Assembly (NCBI GenBank): GCA_032433595.1
Contig: JASWJB010000045.1
Coordinates: 1 to 64,000, forward strand
Origin: Conoideocrella luteorostrata
Taxonomy: Eukaryota; Ascomycota; Sordariomycetes; Hypocreales; Clavicipitaceae
Length of the DNA stretch: 64,000 nucleotides
Direction of reading: 5' to 3'
Part shown: positions 23,034 to 34,556 of the stretch, piece by piece
Numbering within the stretch: position 1 is the first letter of the stretch
How the letters are laid out: each line of letters starts with the position of its first letter
Notes under the pieces: generated by a model
The model's database searches: none
What the model was told of the DNA's origin: nothing
Seen by the model: only the letters and a program-made list of their open reading frames with translations
Translations under genes and position numbers: made by a program

Positions 23034-25391
23034 AGAGAAGAGGTCTGTGACCAATGGCCTGCGGAATCCGGTCTGAATTGTCGCACTTGACAGGTTTTGA
23101 AGCTGCGGGAACATTGCACAGGGGCTAAGTTGCAAACTTCTGTATGAAAAGGATGCATTTTATAGGCGTTCGTTTGGGGGAAGGACTAAATTAATACCTT
23201 GCGTGGTTTCTGGAGGGACTCCTACGTCTGATGAGGGCTGAGATGGAGGGAGGAATCGTGTCTTTATAGTGGGGTGATTTGCGGAGTGCCAAGCGAGGAA
23301 TCTGTTTCATTACAGTGAGCGTTGAGAAGGCAAGAAGCACGTATCGTGATCTCGGTAAGAGAGCGCGTAGGCCAACATCCAGACATTTGGGACGAACATG
23401 TATAACCTTCCATATATTGCAGCGATGGCTGGGATTCTGTACAGTAAGGGTCTTACGACACACGCATGAAATTGAAAAACATAACGTACAAAGTGTATTG
23501 TCGACATGTCTCGATTGGGTTGCGCATAATAAAACGTGGAGTACTCCGTACATGAGACGATAAACTGGCAGCGCGGGTTGTGGAGTAGACTCTTTGAGCA
23601 CTATCTTGTTTCGGCAGCAAACACCGACAAACTGAGGCGAATGAGTGTAGAAAGAGAGTGATGGCGAAAGCTCTCCTTTCCTTGTGAAAGAGACGATGAG
23701 CATTCTGTGGCGCTTGCATGAAAATGGCTATTCCTATGGACGTTTTTATGTGTTGGAGGAGGAGGATCTTCGGCGCCGGATAATGCGGCAGGAAAGGGCT
23801 GGATTTGTGGTGATTCAAATTGATGAGAATGTGCAATTCAAGTTCACTTTGAATAAAGTGTCGTAAAAATATTTTAAACGAAGGGATGTTGCACGTAAGT
23901 TAGCTAGGAAAATTCAGGTTGGTGTCTCTCGTTTTCGAACTGAGAGGGGATCCTTGTAACTGGGCAGTCAGTGATATGTCAGATCTGATCAATTGAGCTA
24001 GCCGTAGTACTAGTATCACGGCATCTACGGTACAGAATAGTTGCATGGAGGAATCATCAGAAGACCCATTAATATTGGATTGGTACTCCGCACTTGTCAA
24101 AGTGTTGCTTCGGGGATGGGCTGCGGCCCCGGAGTGCATGATGCACCCTGCATGCAGTGGCCCTGTTGCCCCTAGTTCTTCACTTACGGTACAATAAACT
24201 TCTGGTTGCTAGCTTCCTTCACACATTTGCGATATTTGTTGTCTAGTGCTTCGCTGGTGATCGCAGGCGGACGCGATGGACGGTCGTCGATCCACTCCTC
24301 GTCGTGGCGGCCCGCGTGAGGACGGGGACGTTTTCTTAGTGTGCTGAGCCATCCATTGACATCCATTGACAGGGGGATCAGCCAGTTAGTCGGGGACTCG
24401 GGGACTTGTGTGGTTTCTTTTGTTGTTCTTTGCTTGAGGACCGGAGCCGCAACGTGCTGGCTGTGTTGACTGTTGACTGACCGCTTATTTTATCAACACA
24501 CCGCGCCGCATTAAAACTCGTGCTGATCGGATGGTTGTTATTTGCCGCATTCAAAACATTGCTTGTGCTGATTTTCCCAGGCTATTACGGAGTACACTTG
24601 CTGACGTATGACTATTCATTAACCCTACCCCAAACCTGCACGTATTCAGCCGCCTGTGCTCCATACCATTCCAGCGTTCACCGAGGTCCAAAGACGAGGG
24701 CACCGTGGCACTTGTCTCTCGCACATCATTGTAAAGGACAATGTCAGTTGCGGCGTACCAGTCCCCCATTTCTACGGAGTCAAGGCTGTCTTATCCTGCC
24801 TGGCATTAATCAATACTAGTTCCGTTAAAGACCCCTGGTTTGCGAAGGTGCCGTTTCTTCGTGACAGACCACACCAGACTCCACAAGACTTGACCACGGA
24901 CCGCCGTCTGGTATCACCCCCGTCTAGGCCCTGACATAAACACGACGGATCTCTGCATTTTCAGTTGGTGCGCAGCTTTGCAGGATGCCCCGGAATCGCT
25001 TGCAGAAACGGGATTTTTCCATTCATCGAGACGCTGTGCACGGTATGACGCCAATTCTACCGACAAACTACATGTTACTACCACTGATCCGTGTCCCTAC
25101 TCCTCCTTGTCTATTCCCCTGTTCCCGCCCCTAGGCCCTGGCTTTGCTTTTGCCTTGACTTGGCTTTCGTAGTGCTTGGACCATGGTCTGTCACCGTCAA
25201 AATCACCTCTGACGCTTTCCCTATAGTCCTTGTTTACTTGTTTCTTCTTTGCCCTCTGTTGCCATTCCTTAGGCAAAGGGACCTGCTCGTTGCTAACTTG
25301 CACCTGCACAGCCGCAACGATTAGATCATCGACACCAGCAGCGATAGATGCTTCACCAACAAACACCCTCGCGCCAGCTTCCACGGGCATT
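23034..25391. other. Intergenic
   Basis: This 2.3-kb stretch lies between pta1 and she3. 9-mer copies are at 23542-23550 and 24586-24594. The 170-codon frame at 23191-23703 (-) has no domain. A fragment at 24184-24366 (-) is listed separately. The proximal part (about 25060-25391) is probably the she3 leader. Confidence 0.5.
24184..24366 (-). CDS. Possible exon fragment, unrecognised
   Basis: This 60-codon frame includes RPSRPPAITSEALDNKYRKC and then VKEASNQKFIVP, which reads more like a real N-terminal exon than chance (charged helix, mixed codon use). I found no flanking splice partners in matching phase. It may be a lone remnant or a false positive. Confidence 0.2.
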   Translation of the reverse strand: MDVNGWLSTLRKRPRPHAGRHDEEWIDDRPSRPPAITSEALDNKYRKCVKEASNQKFIVP

Positions 25392-26498
25392 ATGAACACT
25401 ATGACGGCAGCACGTCCTGCACCTACACATAACGCTGCGAAACACGCTCTCAGTAGGACGGCCACCATTCGGAGCGTTCCTAGTTTTGAGGGTTCCGAGT
25501 CTAGCCCAGACAGCAAACGTAGCGCCTTTGCCAGCAGCATCAATTCTACTGCCAGTGCTGTTTCTGCCATGGAAGGTAACCAACACGACAAGGCACACTC
25601 CGCATCAAGGTTAAAACAAGATTTGGGAAACGAAACGGTAATGCCTAGCAGGTGGAATAGCAATGGGGTACGAACAATAGAGCCGTCGCTTCCACACGAC
25701 ACGTCGATAGTTTCGGAAGAAGCAGATAATGGGCATTGGGACTCGACAATCGGCAAGGCTGGTCTCGGTAAGACTGGCCGAGTCATCAACAAACTTGTCA
25801 GCGACAATGATGCTCTAAAACGGGACATTCAAATCGAGCGATTACGAGCAGAGGAGGCAAAGCAGGCGGCCAAGCTGGTCGAAGACAAAATGGAGCGCAT
25901 GATGAATGAGTACGAGGGTCGATTGCTGGAAGCAAACGTTACGAAGACGTTACTGGCCCGAAAGGAGCGCCAAGTCGAGTCATTAACGGCTGCAGTAGAA
26001 CTGGAAAAGCGCAAAACACAAGCCGCTCAAAATAGCGAGAGGAGCTGGAAGAAAGAGCTGGACAAGGTGAAAAGCGACTCAACATTGCGGGTGGATGAGG
26101 CAACGAATTATGCGCAGTTGATGGAGGGCCGTTATAACGCCATCTCCTCTCACTGGCGGGACCATGGCGAAGAAGTCAAACGGACAGTTACCAAATTGCG
26201 GGGAGATATTGATACCATTGTTGGCGAGCGCAAGTTGGACGATGATAAGATTACAACATTGAGAGACTTGTGTGAGCAGCAGGACAACAACATTAAGGAG
26301 CTACGGCGCGAAAAGGAGGAAATTGCGCACCTGTTCGAAGAATACAAGAAAATGCAGGAGGACGACCTTAGGGACATTAAAACAAACGCACGACAGAGAC
26401 AAGAGGAGCAGGAGAAACAGCTAGAAGAAGCAAGGGAAGCTTTACATAAACTCAAGTGGGCACTGAACGTAAAGCAAAACGTCAAGGGTGCCCAATGA
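25392..26498 (+). CDS. she3: She3-like coiled-coil mRNA transport adaptor
   Basis: A single open frame of 368 codons from the ATG at 25392. The frame is open further upstream, but those residues (Cys/Thr-rich) look like translated leader. The first 135 residues are Ser/Thr-rich and disordered. From KTGRVINKLVSDNDALKRDI onward the protein is nearly continuous coiled coil (RLRAEEAKQAAKLVEDKMER, ANVTKTLLARKERQVESL, ERSWKKELDKVKSDS, HLFEEYKKMQEDDLRDI). This matches the fungal SWI5-dependent HO expression protein 3 family. In yeast, She3 links the She2-RNA complex to the myosin Myo4. In filamentous fungi the partners differ, so the role here is inferred. The yeast C-terminal basic She2-binding tail is not obvious. 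Confidence 0.75.
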   Translation: MNTMTAARPAPTHNAAKHALSRTATIRSVPSFEGSESSPDSKRSAFASSINSTASAVSAMEGNQHDKAHSASRLKQDLGNETVMPSRWNSNGVRTIEPSLPHDTSIVSEEADNGHWDSTIGKAGLGKTGRVINKLVSDNDALKRDIQIERLRAEEAKQAAKLVEDKMERMMNEYEGRLLEANVTKTLLARKERQVESLTAAVELEKRKTQAAQNSERSWKKELDKVKSDSTLRVDEATNYAQLMEGRYNAISSHWRDHGEEVKRTVTKLRGDIDTIVGERKLDDDKITTLRDLCEQQDNNIKELRREKEEIAHLFEEYKKMQEDDLRDIKTNARQRQEEQEKQLEEAREALHKLKWALNVKQNVKGAQ

Positions 26499-27659
26499 GA
26501 AGGGAGTTGTTGATTGCTTCACAAATCATGTCAAGATTCCACAAAACAGCCATCGCATACCCACCACCTTTGGCGCACGGTTTGGCTACTTTACTTTGCC
26601 CACTTCATTTGCTCTGAACATCAATGCCGTCGCCTCTCAACTACCGCATACTGCCAAACCTAACTTTCAATATTTCACATGCCCTTAACGACGAATAGCA
26701 CTGCCATATTTAATTTCATTTATATAAACTTCGTTGCAGTTTATTTCACTACCAGCATAGACGGACATGTAGTGAATATGACAGAGCAGGATACGACGCC
26801 CCGTAGGGCAACGCCCGAAGGGCGATGGAACATAACCAGGCGCTGAAAGGGATTTTTCTTCCCCGTGTAACTATAACTTTTTTCCTACCCTACTTTTCTT
26901 TATTTTTCGCTAGTCTGTTTGGCCCACCAATATGTTTGGTGCATTTGGCTGGTTCGATGCGGCGTATGATTTGAATGATGATCTGGTTTTTGGCCGCGAC
27001 CTCGTTGAGCCGTATAATGTTGGGTCATGGGCACCAGGTGGAACAAGCGAGGTATATAGACTAGGAACTGAAGTGAGGATAGGGGGTGCAAACGGCAAGC
27101 GAAATTCATAGTGATGCACCACGAAAGAGCCGTGACGGAGTTTGTACATATTTTCTTGACAATACATCAAATACCTATTGTGAATTATGAATTGTGAATA
27201 CATTTTTCGTTGAGGGATGCAACTCGTTTGATGTTTGATGTGAATTGGTGAGGTTGTGCAGGTGATTGTTGGTACCTGCCTCGCACCTGCCTTGCACTCT
27301 CTTGCACCTCGCGTGTACCAGCCAGATGCTGAGTGATATAAACAATAGACTTGCCCCGTCTCATGTCCTTTCCCTTTCCCTTTCCCTTTCCCTTTCCCTT
27401 TCCCTTTCCCTTTCCCTTTCCCTTTCCCTGGCCCCTCTCGTCCATTCTTCACTTCTCTTCCACCCTTCCTCTCCCTAACTCCTTTGCTCTCTAACCCTCC
27501 TTCTCCCCTACTTGTTTTGCTCTCCCAACCCACTCTCTCTCCCCCCTTACTCCTTTGCTTTCCTAAATTTTTGCGTTTCTTATCAACTCTGCATCCGATT
27601 GCTCTTCTTTTTGCTCGTTCCTCAAGTCTCTTTCACCTCGTCGCTTGCAACATAGCGCT
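26499..27659. other. Intergenic with hexamer microsatellite
   Basis: This 1.2-kb stretch holds the (CCCTTT)n array at 27367-27429 and a CT-rich leader up to the next gene. The open minus-strand frames through the array (e.g. 26910-27533) are repeat artefacts encoding Gly-Lys runs. Confidence 0.55.
27367..27429. repeat. (CCCTTT)n microsatellite, about 10 copies
   Basis: Perfect hexamer iterations over about 63 nt, about 230 nt upstream of the proposed start of the gene at 27660. It is not the fungal telomere repeat (CCCTAA). Confidence 0.95.
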
Positions 27660-30284
27660 ATGGAACACACCGAGTTCTACATTAGTAGTAATCCACCGCT
27701 TCGGTTGGCCGGCGTTGCCCAAGTGATCGGGCAAACACAAAATACCTACTCTAATGCAAGTTATTTCTCGTGACATGATGTACTTCTCAATGTGACTAAA
27801 CTAAGATACAGGATGAGCTGTTCGAAATTCTGTATGAACCAGATGTCCCATGGTTCAAAGTTATTGCATTGCTCAGCCTGCAGGAGGAAGTAACCAGGAC
27901 GATTGAAGCAATTCTCCTTGAAATTGTTGAGCAAGAGTGTGGACAGTTAGACACACAAGTCGCAAGTGCTGGCGTGCGTGTTGGCGGGGACACTCAATCT
28001 CGGGTGATGCCTTGGTCTACGTTTGAGATATCTCCATACGAACCTGGAATCGAACAATACCAATTCCCGGTTGCGTTCGTTGATTACTGCTTTAAGGCTG
28101 CATGGACGAGTCTTGAAGATATTCCCAACTGGCATCTAAATCACTTCCTCACGACGCTAGGCCACCATAATCCTTGTATGGATTTCGGTTCTATCGAGTC
28201 TTTGAAGAAGCTATTGGGTTGTGACATCTCCTACAATGCTAAACAAACACGGCTTTATATTGGCTGTAACTCTGGACAACAAGTGGTTGAAGATGCCGTT
28301 GTGACTCTTGACAACCTACTTCAACTCGCAGTGAGTACAGCTCTACGATTCTACATTACATATCGTGACTAACATTTCTAATTACTAAAAGGTTAGTATC
28401 ATGCAAAATACACACCACATTATCTGCGCGGAGGACTGCAAGAGCAAGAAGTTTAGTTACAAGTGGTTGTCCCATGTCGGACTTAGCCGTACTACCTATG
28501 CACCACTTTCGCAACTTCCACAAAGAGAAAATTTGTTGAACTTCCAATCAGCGGTGTCTATTAGGGCCAAGGTTAAAAACAGCCAAGGCAATTGGGTATG
28601 CGACAATACGCAGTACAAGCAAAAAGAATCCTTGGGTGTCCCTCAGCCGTTCAGCAGATTCAAAGGGCACGCTTACATGAGGAAGCAAGCGATCAGTATT
28701 TCGGACCAAATAGAAAAAGTACAGGGGTTACTTTTGCTTGAAAAAGAGGGCATGAATTATTCACCGTCATCCTGGCAAGCCGGCACGCCGTTATCAGATC
28801 GCTCACAACGCTGTGAAAGCAGTGATACGAGCCTGGCGCCAAGTGATGCTCAGCATGGCGGTTCTGAAATCCCCAAGCAAGAGGCCGGCCGTCCTTCGCC
28901 TCGATTATATCAAGCCGAATCGGAGGATCTTATCTGTTTCGACGGGTCTTCGCCTTCGGATGAAAGTGAATCGACAAACCAAGAGCCAACGGGGCCGGTA
29001 CCATGCTCTCTTTTGGATGATATCCGGCCAGTGGAGCCCCATCCAAGTGTCATCAAACCAGACTCTATGAAACCAAAGACGCCAGACGTAAGTCATAGGC
29101 AGGGAAAGCATTGTATCACTCCAAGCTAACTCCAATTTTCCTGCAGACACCGGGCCCAGAAAGACCAAAACCGTACGTACAGAAACTAACGGAGAATCAC
29201 ATACAATCTATGTGTTCCATTGTGCCACTCTGCGCAGGTTTCATCACGGTCCAAATCACGTTCGGGCGATTTTACCTTACAGACTTCAATAGCTCACAGG
29301 TTGATGTTGGCTCTGGCCCACAATGGTCTTCCAACGGTCTTTTAAAGATACTAGCACAGGTCCCGGACGGGAAAACCAGATTTGCAACGACTCTGTCCAC
29401 GATTGGTGATGATGCGGACATCATTGCGGGAACGGGAACATGCACGTCAAGTCATTGGAACCCTCTCACTACTGAAGTCACGTACCAGATAGAATGTACC
29501 TATGATGGTGAGCAACTCGTGGTTGAGATTGACGCAAACACCTTCGAGTACAGCTGTCGCGGCCCAAACACTGAAACAGGTCGCACTTTTATTCACTGTC
29601 CCGGCAACGCATGGGATATGAAAGCAACCGTCAGCCAATCTCGAAATTTGAGTTTATCCAATCTACATAGTACTATCGGGCAAGCCATCGTTGATTCTCT
29701 GGCCGTCATGTAAGTTGATTGTTGTCATTGCCGCCACAAATCTTGAAGTCTAACATTGATGCAGCACAGCGACGTCAGGCGAACCAATCGTCGAACTTTC
29801 GTCAAATGAACAGTTGGGCTGTATCCAGGCGGTTCGTGTCCAACATCTGGCAAAATACTCCCATGAAGATGTCCCAGATAGCTTACTGTCTATCGTTATG
29901 TTCCAAAAGCTTTTACCAAGCGATGCGAGGAGCAATCGTCGGCGTTGGACTGTCCCAAAGAGCCAGCGGCATGGCCAGCGGCATTCGCCCGCAACCTCCG
30001 ATCCAAGCCTATGGTTTGAGGCATACATTTCGTCTTCGAGTTTAGAAGATTTGCTGAAAGACAATATCAGCCTGTCTACAGGAGATCGACTTCCATTGGC
30101 CTGTGAGCATGCATTGCAAGACCACTGCTACAGTTTCTGTGGCCCTGCCTTTGACCTAATTGCGCGACTGGATCAGATAGGATGGTCTAATAACAACGGT
30201 ATATCAGCACCTCCCAAGCTAACTTTCACTGATTCGACGGCTGAGGCTAGAGAGAGAAGTGGCAAGGACTATACTTTTTGGTAA
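27660..30284 (+). CDS. Large fungal protein of unknown function with possible KH-like and C-terminal conserved domains
   Basis: Well-supported exons are 27812-28330, 28392-29087, 29147-29709 and 29765-30284, giving about 765 residues, all phase-matched with GTGAGT/GTAAGT donors. The first exon is uncertain: ATG 27660 gives MEHTEFYISSNPPLRLAGVAQ, but joining it in frame needs a weak GTGATC donor at 27723. The N-terminal half contains SIESLKKLLGCDISYNAKQT, RLYIGCNSGQQVVEDAV and KWLSHVGLSRTTY, resembling a KH-like segment. A Ser/Pro/Glu-rich linker follows, then a C-terminal block (ITVQITFGRFYLTDF, TYQIECTYDGEQLVVEIDA) that looks like a conserved beta-rich fungal domain of DUF7905 type. That name is from memory and tentative. 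I can give no function. Confidence 0.7.
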
Positions 30285-30849
30285 GAGGTGGCGCAATTTC
30301 ATGTGAGCGAGGTGTCGACTATTGTGGTAGACGGAAATATTACTATAGGAAGTTACGATTTGGTCTATGCATTCCTAATCAAATGTGGGTAAGTCTACAG
30401 GGGGCAAATGGCGAGGGAAGAAGAGAGAGAGCGCAAGGAGATAATAGCTAGGCAAAGACGGCTGCTCACCACATATTTTGAACCCGAAAATGACAAACCA
30501 GCTTAGGCGAGTATATCGCATCTGTGTACCCTCTCCTTATGACAAGTGCTTGCCACATCGCAAGGAATACTCATGCAGATAATACTCGGCTGATCAGTCA
30601 TCCGACCCAGGTTGACAGATGTGCAGGCTACGAGTAGCAAATTGAACATGGGCTGAATTCAGCCTTGAAGAGGACAGGGCGGCTTACGCCTTGTTTGGAC
30701 AAGGCTAATTCGGTCGTGCAACTTGGCAACCCCCTCGCCTGTCTCATGCATGAAAGAAAGAAAGCCACGGAACCGATGTTGAATTCTATTCGCATCGTCC
30801 AACTTTGAAGTGCAGTGGGCTGAACAATTGAACAAAAAGACGACGATTA
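30285..30849. other. Intergenic
   Basis: This 0.56-kb stretch lies between two tandem plus-strand genes. It presumably holds the 3' UTR of the first and the promoter of the second. Nothing else is seen. Confidence 0.5.
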
Positions 30850-32311
30850 ATGGTTTTAGCGTCTTTGGTGCTCCTGATTGGAGCAGTGCTCTTCTGGGTG
30901 CGACTGAACCGAGTTATGACACGAACCCCGCGGGATGCGCTTAAGCACGCCGGGAAGCCGTTGACAGCAGAAGGTGCTCGCCGCGCGTACGCCAAGATTG
31001 TATCTCAAGGAATAGACTTTCGAAAGAATCATCCTCCTAGGCTGGACAGGAGGTATATCATTGTTGGTGGTTCTGGTAAGTTTCTGTCTCATGTCCCTGC
31101 AAGCTCTACGGGCACACAGCCGCCAGGGGAGAGTATTTTTTATACAATTGACGCCGTTTTGCCTAGGTCTCGTGGGATGTCAAATCGCCTTAGACTTGTT
31201 AGATGGCGGAACACCACCCAGCGCAATCCGTCTCATTGATATCCGACATCCACTTCGAGAAGAATTCACAGCGTCTGGGAGGGCGCTTCATGTAGCATTT
31301 ATCCAAGCAGATATTACATCTGAGACATCCACTGCCGAGGCGTTTGAGGCAGCATGGCCGGGGGATGTGGCTGACTTACCGCTGACGGTGTTTCACACGG
31401 CTGCCGTAATTCGACCCTATGAACGACACAGACTACTCTATTCACGCTGCTCTAGAGTTAACGTTGTTGGGGTGGCGCATTCGATTTCTTGCGCACAGAA
31501 GGTTGGCGCTGGTGTGTTTGTATCTACGTCGAGTTCTCACGCGGCAGCTCGGAATGTGGGCTGGTTTTCCACGCCTTGGTTGAAAGAACCAAAGAATTTC
31601 ACGCAGTTGCTAAGTGAGCAGGATTTTAGTGAGCCGATCAAGAAGCATGATGAATTTGTGTCCAACTATGCACGGAGTAAGGCCGAAGCAGAGAGGTTGG
31701 TTTGTGGTGTGAACGGTAGAATGCGAACTGGCTGCATACGACCCGGAAATGCAGTATATGGACACAAGGACGATAATATGATTGGACGAATCATCCGGCT
31801 CAGGAAGGTGCCTACCTTCTCGGCACCGTGGGTGCAGAGCTGGGTGAGTGTTCGGAATGTTTCGTTGGCGCATTTGCTCCTGGAGAAGGAGATTCTGGGT
31901 CCATACGCCGACAAGATATCTGGTCGGCCATTCATGGTTACGGATAATGGATCGCCGATCCGCTTTCAGGATATGTATACGCTCTTGGGGGCGACGAGTC
32001 GTACTGGTTTGACGATAGATTATCCGCCCCCGGCGTTGTTGTTGATGGTTGCTTATTTGGTGGAGTGGTATTGTGTAATGTTGGCGAGGGCGCCTTTTTT
32101 GAAGACAGTGCTGAGCGAGCCTGTAGATCCGTTAATATTGTTTCAACCCGGGACTGTGGGATCGAGTGCTTCGCAGATTGTGACGGATGAGGTGGCGAGG
32201 GGAAAGCCGGAGGAGGGCGGGTTAGGGTATAGAGGGTATTGTTCGACGTTGGAGGGTATGTGCATGCAAGTTGAGGAGTGGAATAGACATGTGGATGGAG
32301 GAGGGACATGA
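30850..32311 (+). CDS. 3-beta-hydroxysteroid dehydrogenase / NAD(P)-dependent epimerase family protein
   Basis: Two exons (30850-31075 and 31167-32311, GTAAGT...CCTAG) give 456 residues. An N-terminal hydrophobic anchor (MVLASLVLLIGAVLFWVRL) suggests membrane insertion. After a roughly 45-residue linker comes an extended-SDR Rossmann motif, YIIVGGSGLVGCQIALDLL, with the GxxGxxG glycines at about 71-77; the intron cuts inside it. The catalytic YARSK (YxxxK) lies near residue 243, preceded by a Ser-rich FVSTSSSHAA strand, and RPGNAVYGHKDDNMIGRII matches the C-terminal substrate region of 3-beta-HSD enzymes. The closest known role is in the sterol C4-decarboxylase (Erg26) superfamily. The divergent sequence and lack of sterol neighbours point instead to an uncharacterised lipid or secondary-metabolite dehydrogenase. 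Confidence 0.85.
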
Positions 32312-33274
32312 TTCGAGGTGACATTGCGGGTTGGGGGATGTTTGAAGGAGGTCGTTGACGGATATATTAATCACGAGAACTTTGCTTTTGTTATGATTTC
32401 GCTCCACTTTTAGAGGAGTTTCATTCGCTGGTGCATTATGGATTCCCTCATATGTGTTTCGGTACATATACTCTCATATAAGGGTGGTTTCAAGCGATAT
32501 ATCCTGGTGGAGGGCGAGCAACGGCACTATCAGCGTATGAGTTCAAGGGCAAAACTGGGGGGAGTCGGAGACAGCTTTCGACCCAAGGACTCCTGTAGCC
32601 ATGTCAGGTTGTAAGTCAAGCGATGATGGCATTTTAACTTGCTGAGCTTGGATTCAGTTGAAGCTGAGGTTTCCACATGCTGCATTTGGAGGACGTGGAT
32701 TTGTCGATGTTGTGTGAGGCCAGCTACGGCAAGACGTCGCAAGGTCACCAGGCCTTATATTCGTCTCCGAAGTGAGGTATAATTCATTTATAGCTTATAG
32801 CCATTAGAAACTTTGGCTATAGCGTACAATTGAATGACACCACAACGCGCGGGCAGCTCAGAAGTGCCGGCACAATGTATATGTTATTGATGATTTTGAC
32901 TGGCTGAGACTGGCACTAGCACAGCAAAAGGAAACATTTGCGCCTACTAAATTGTTAGAGTGTAAAAAATCATACAACAACAAAGATACTGGTGCTGGAC
33001 ATTACACAGCCACTTCGGTATGTGTTGGCATACGGTCATTGAAGCCACTGTACATAGTTTAAATGCAAACTGCCGCGGCTGGGGCTTGGACAAATTCGCG
33101 TGGATGGACATGACTTGCGAAGTAGTCGCGATGTTGTTGAATAGTCGAATTTGTTTTGCAGTGTCATCGATTGATGAAGCATTGGTGGTGTATCGGCATG
33201 CCAGATTCTCGCTAATATACTCCGTATGGGCACTCTTATTTTGCATTGTATTGTATCACTTTTTATTTACTTTT

Positions 33275-33305
<31 letters not shown>

Positions 33306-34556
33306 AACTTTTTTTTTTTTTTTTTTTCCCTTTTCCTGCATTGTATCACATTACTTCATATTACTGCGTGGACCTTTTGTTACTCCGTATGGTTCTGGAA
33401 TCCGTCGGGAGGAGCCGCTGTGGTGGAACACGCACTGGATCCAGCGGGATCAGGCCATGCCGCATGCAGGTATCAGCTCGTGCTCAGTGAGCGGACGTCG
33501 CGGCGTTGGAATTGCTCGACACAATACTCTACGAAAAGAGATGTCCCTTGAAAATAATAAAGATATGTAGCCTACGATAAAATGAAGGGTTGGGGCAGAG
33601 ACGATCATGTGAAATATGCTGACTATGGATTGCTTGCATGCATGGTGCAGAATGTTGCAGAATACGCAATGCTTTGGCAGAACTAGAAGTGCATCCCACT
33701 AAAATGGTGCCTGGGCGGTCGCGCGGGCTGACGTAGGAAACAGCATGTGGAGCGTGGAGAGTGCATGCGGGTTGCGGGTTGCGATGCACGGAGCACTCTG
33801 CAGGTGGGTGGATGGGGCATGCGGGTGAAAAATTACCGACCCCTTCTGTCCGCCCAGCCATAGTGACCGAGGGGTCGTGTAATTCTTCACCCACCTGGGG
33901 GGAAGGTGGTGGTGGATGGGCAGCCGGGGGAAATGGGGGTTCATGGGGGCAACTAATCGAGGGCCCGGGGGAGCGCATTTGCTACTGAGTACGGAGTAGT
34001 CTGGCTGACTAGTCACAGTAGAGCCGCGGAGGCTCTCATAAAGGCCAACTCTGCGCTCTGGGGGGGTGGAATGCGCTGACCTCATTGGAGATTGCCAAAT
34101 TGGGTGCGCCTGTTCGTCCCAGCCAGCCTGTCCTGCTCATCTGAGACTTTGGCCCTAGTTCCAGTACTGTTCCATTTGAACTTATAGTAACTACCACTAC
34201 TCCGTACACCGTACTCCGTACTAGTTACCCCGTACGTATTTTGGCTAGTTATTTGTAGATCCCTGGTTCCACAAGTAATATGGGCTCTATACTCCGTTGA
34301 CCTGTCGCTACCCACTGCCACACTTATACATGCCGCTGCGGAAGACCCCTCGAGCCTGTCGGGCCGCACAGAGCTCCATTAGTACATTACCCCCTTCGGC
34401 GGTACCGCCTTCGCGCTTTCTCAACTCCCTCCTTCTTCTGTTGTTTCTGCGTCGCCGACCATAATGCTTGAATAACCATCCTTCCGAGAGCCGAAAATTT
34501 GACTGCTCCAAGACAAAACACCCTCCCTGGGTCCGCGAGCTGCCCGTCCCGTCACC
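32312..34556. other. Intergenic / MFS promoter region with simple repeats
   Basis: A (CACTTT)n-like tract (33276-33305) runs into a 19-nt poly-T (33309-33327). Five exact 9-mer motifs lie at 33218, 33381, 33990, 34198 and 34212. No supported gene. Frames at 33529-34085 (-) lie in G-rich DNA and look non-coding. Confidence 0.55.
33276..33327. repeat. (CACTTT)n tract followed by poly-T
   Basis: About five degenerate hexamer copies, then 19 consecutive T. It is intergenic. Confidence 0.85.

Noticed and set aside
23191..23703. 170-codon minus-strand frame
   Set aside because: No recognisable motif; cysteine- and arginine-rich composition typical of chance translation.
27367..27429. Interstitial telomere sequence
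   Set aside because: The unit is CCCTTT, not the CCCTAA repeat of filamentous fungi.
26910..27533. 207-codon minus-strand frame containing Gly-Lys repeats
   Set aside because: Translation of the (CCCTTT)n microsatellite.
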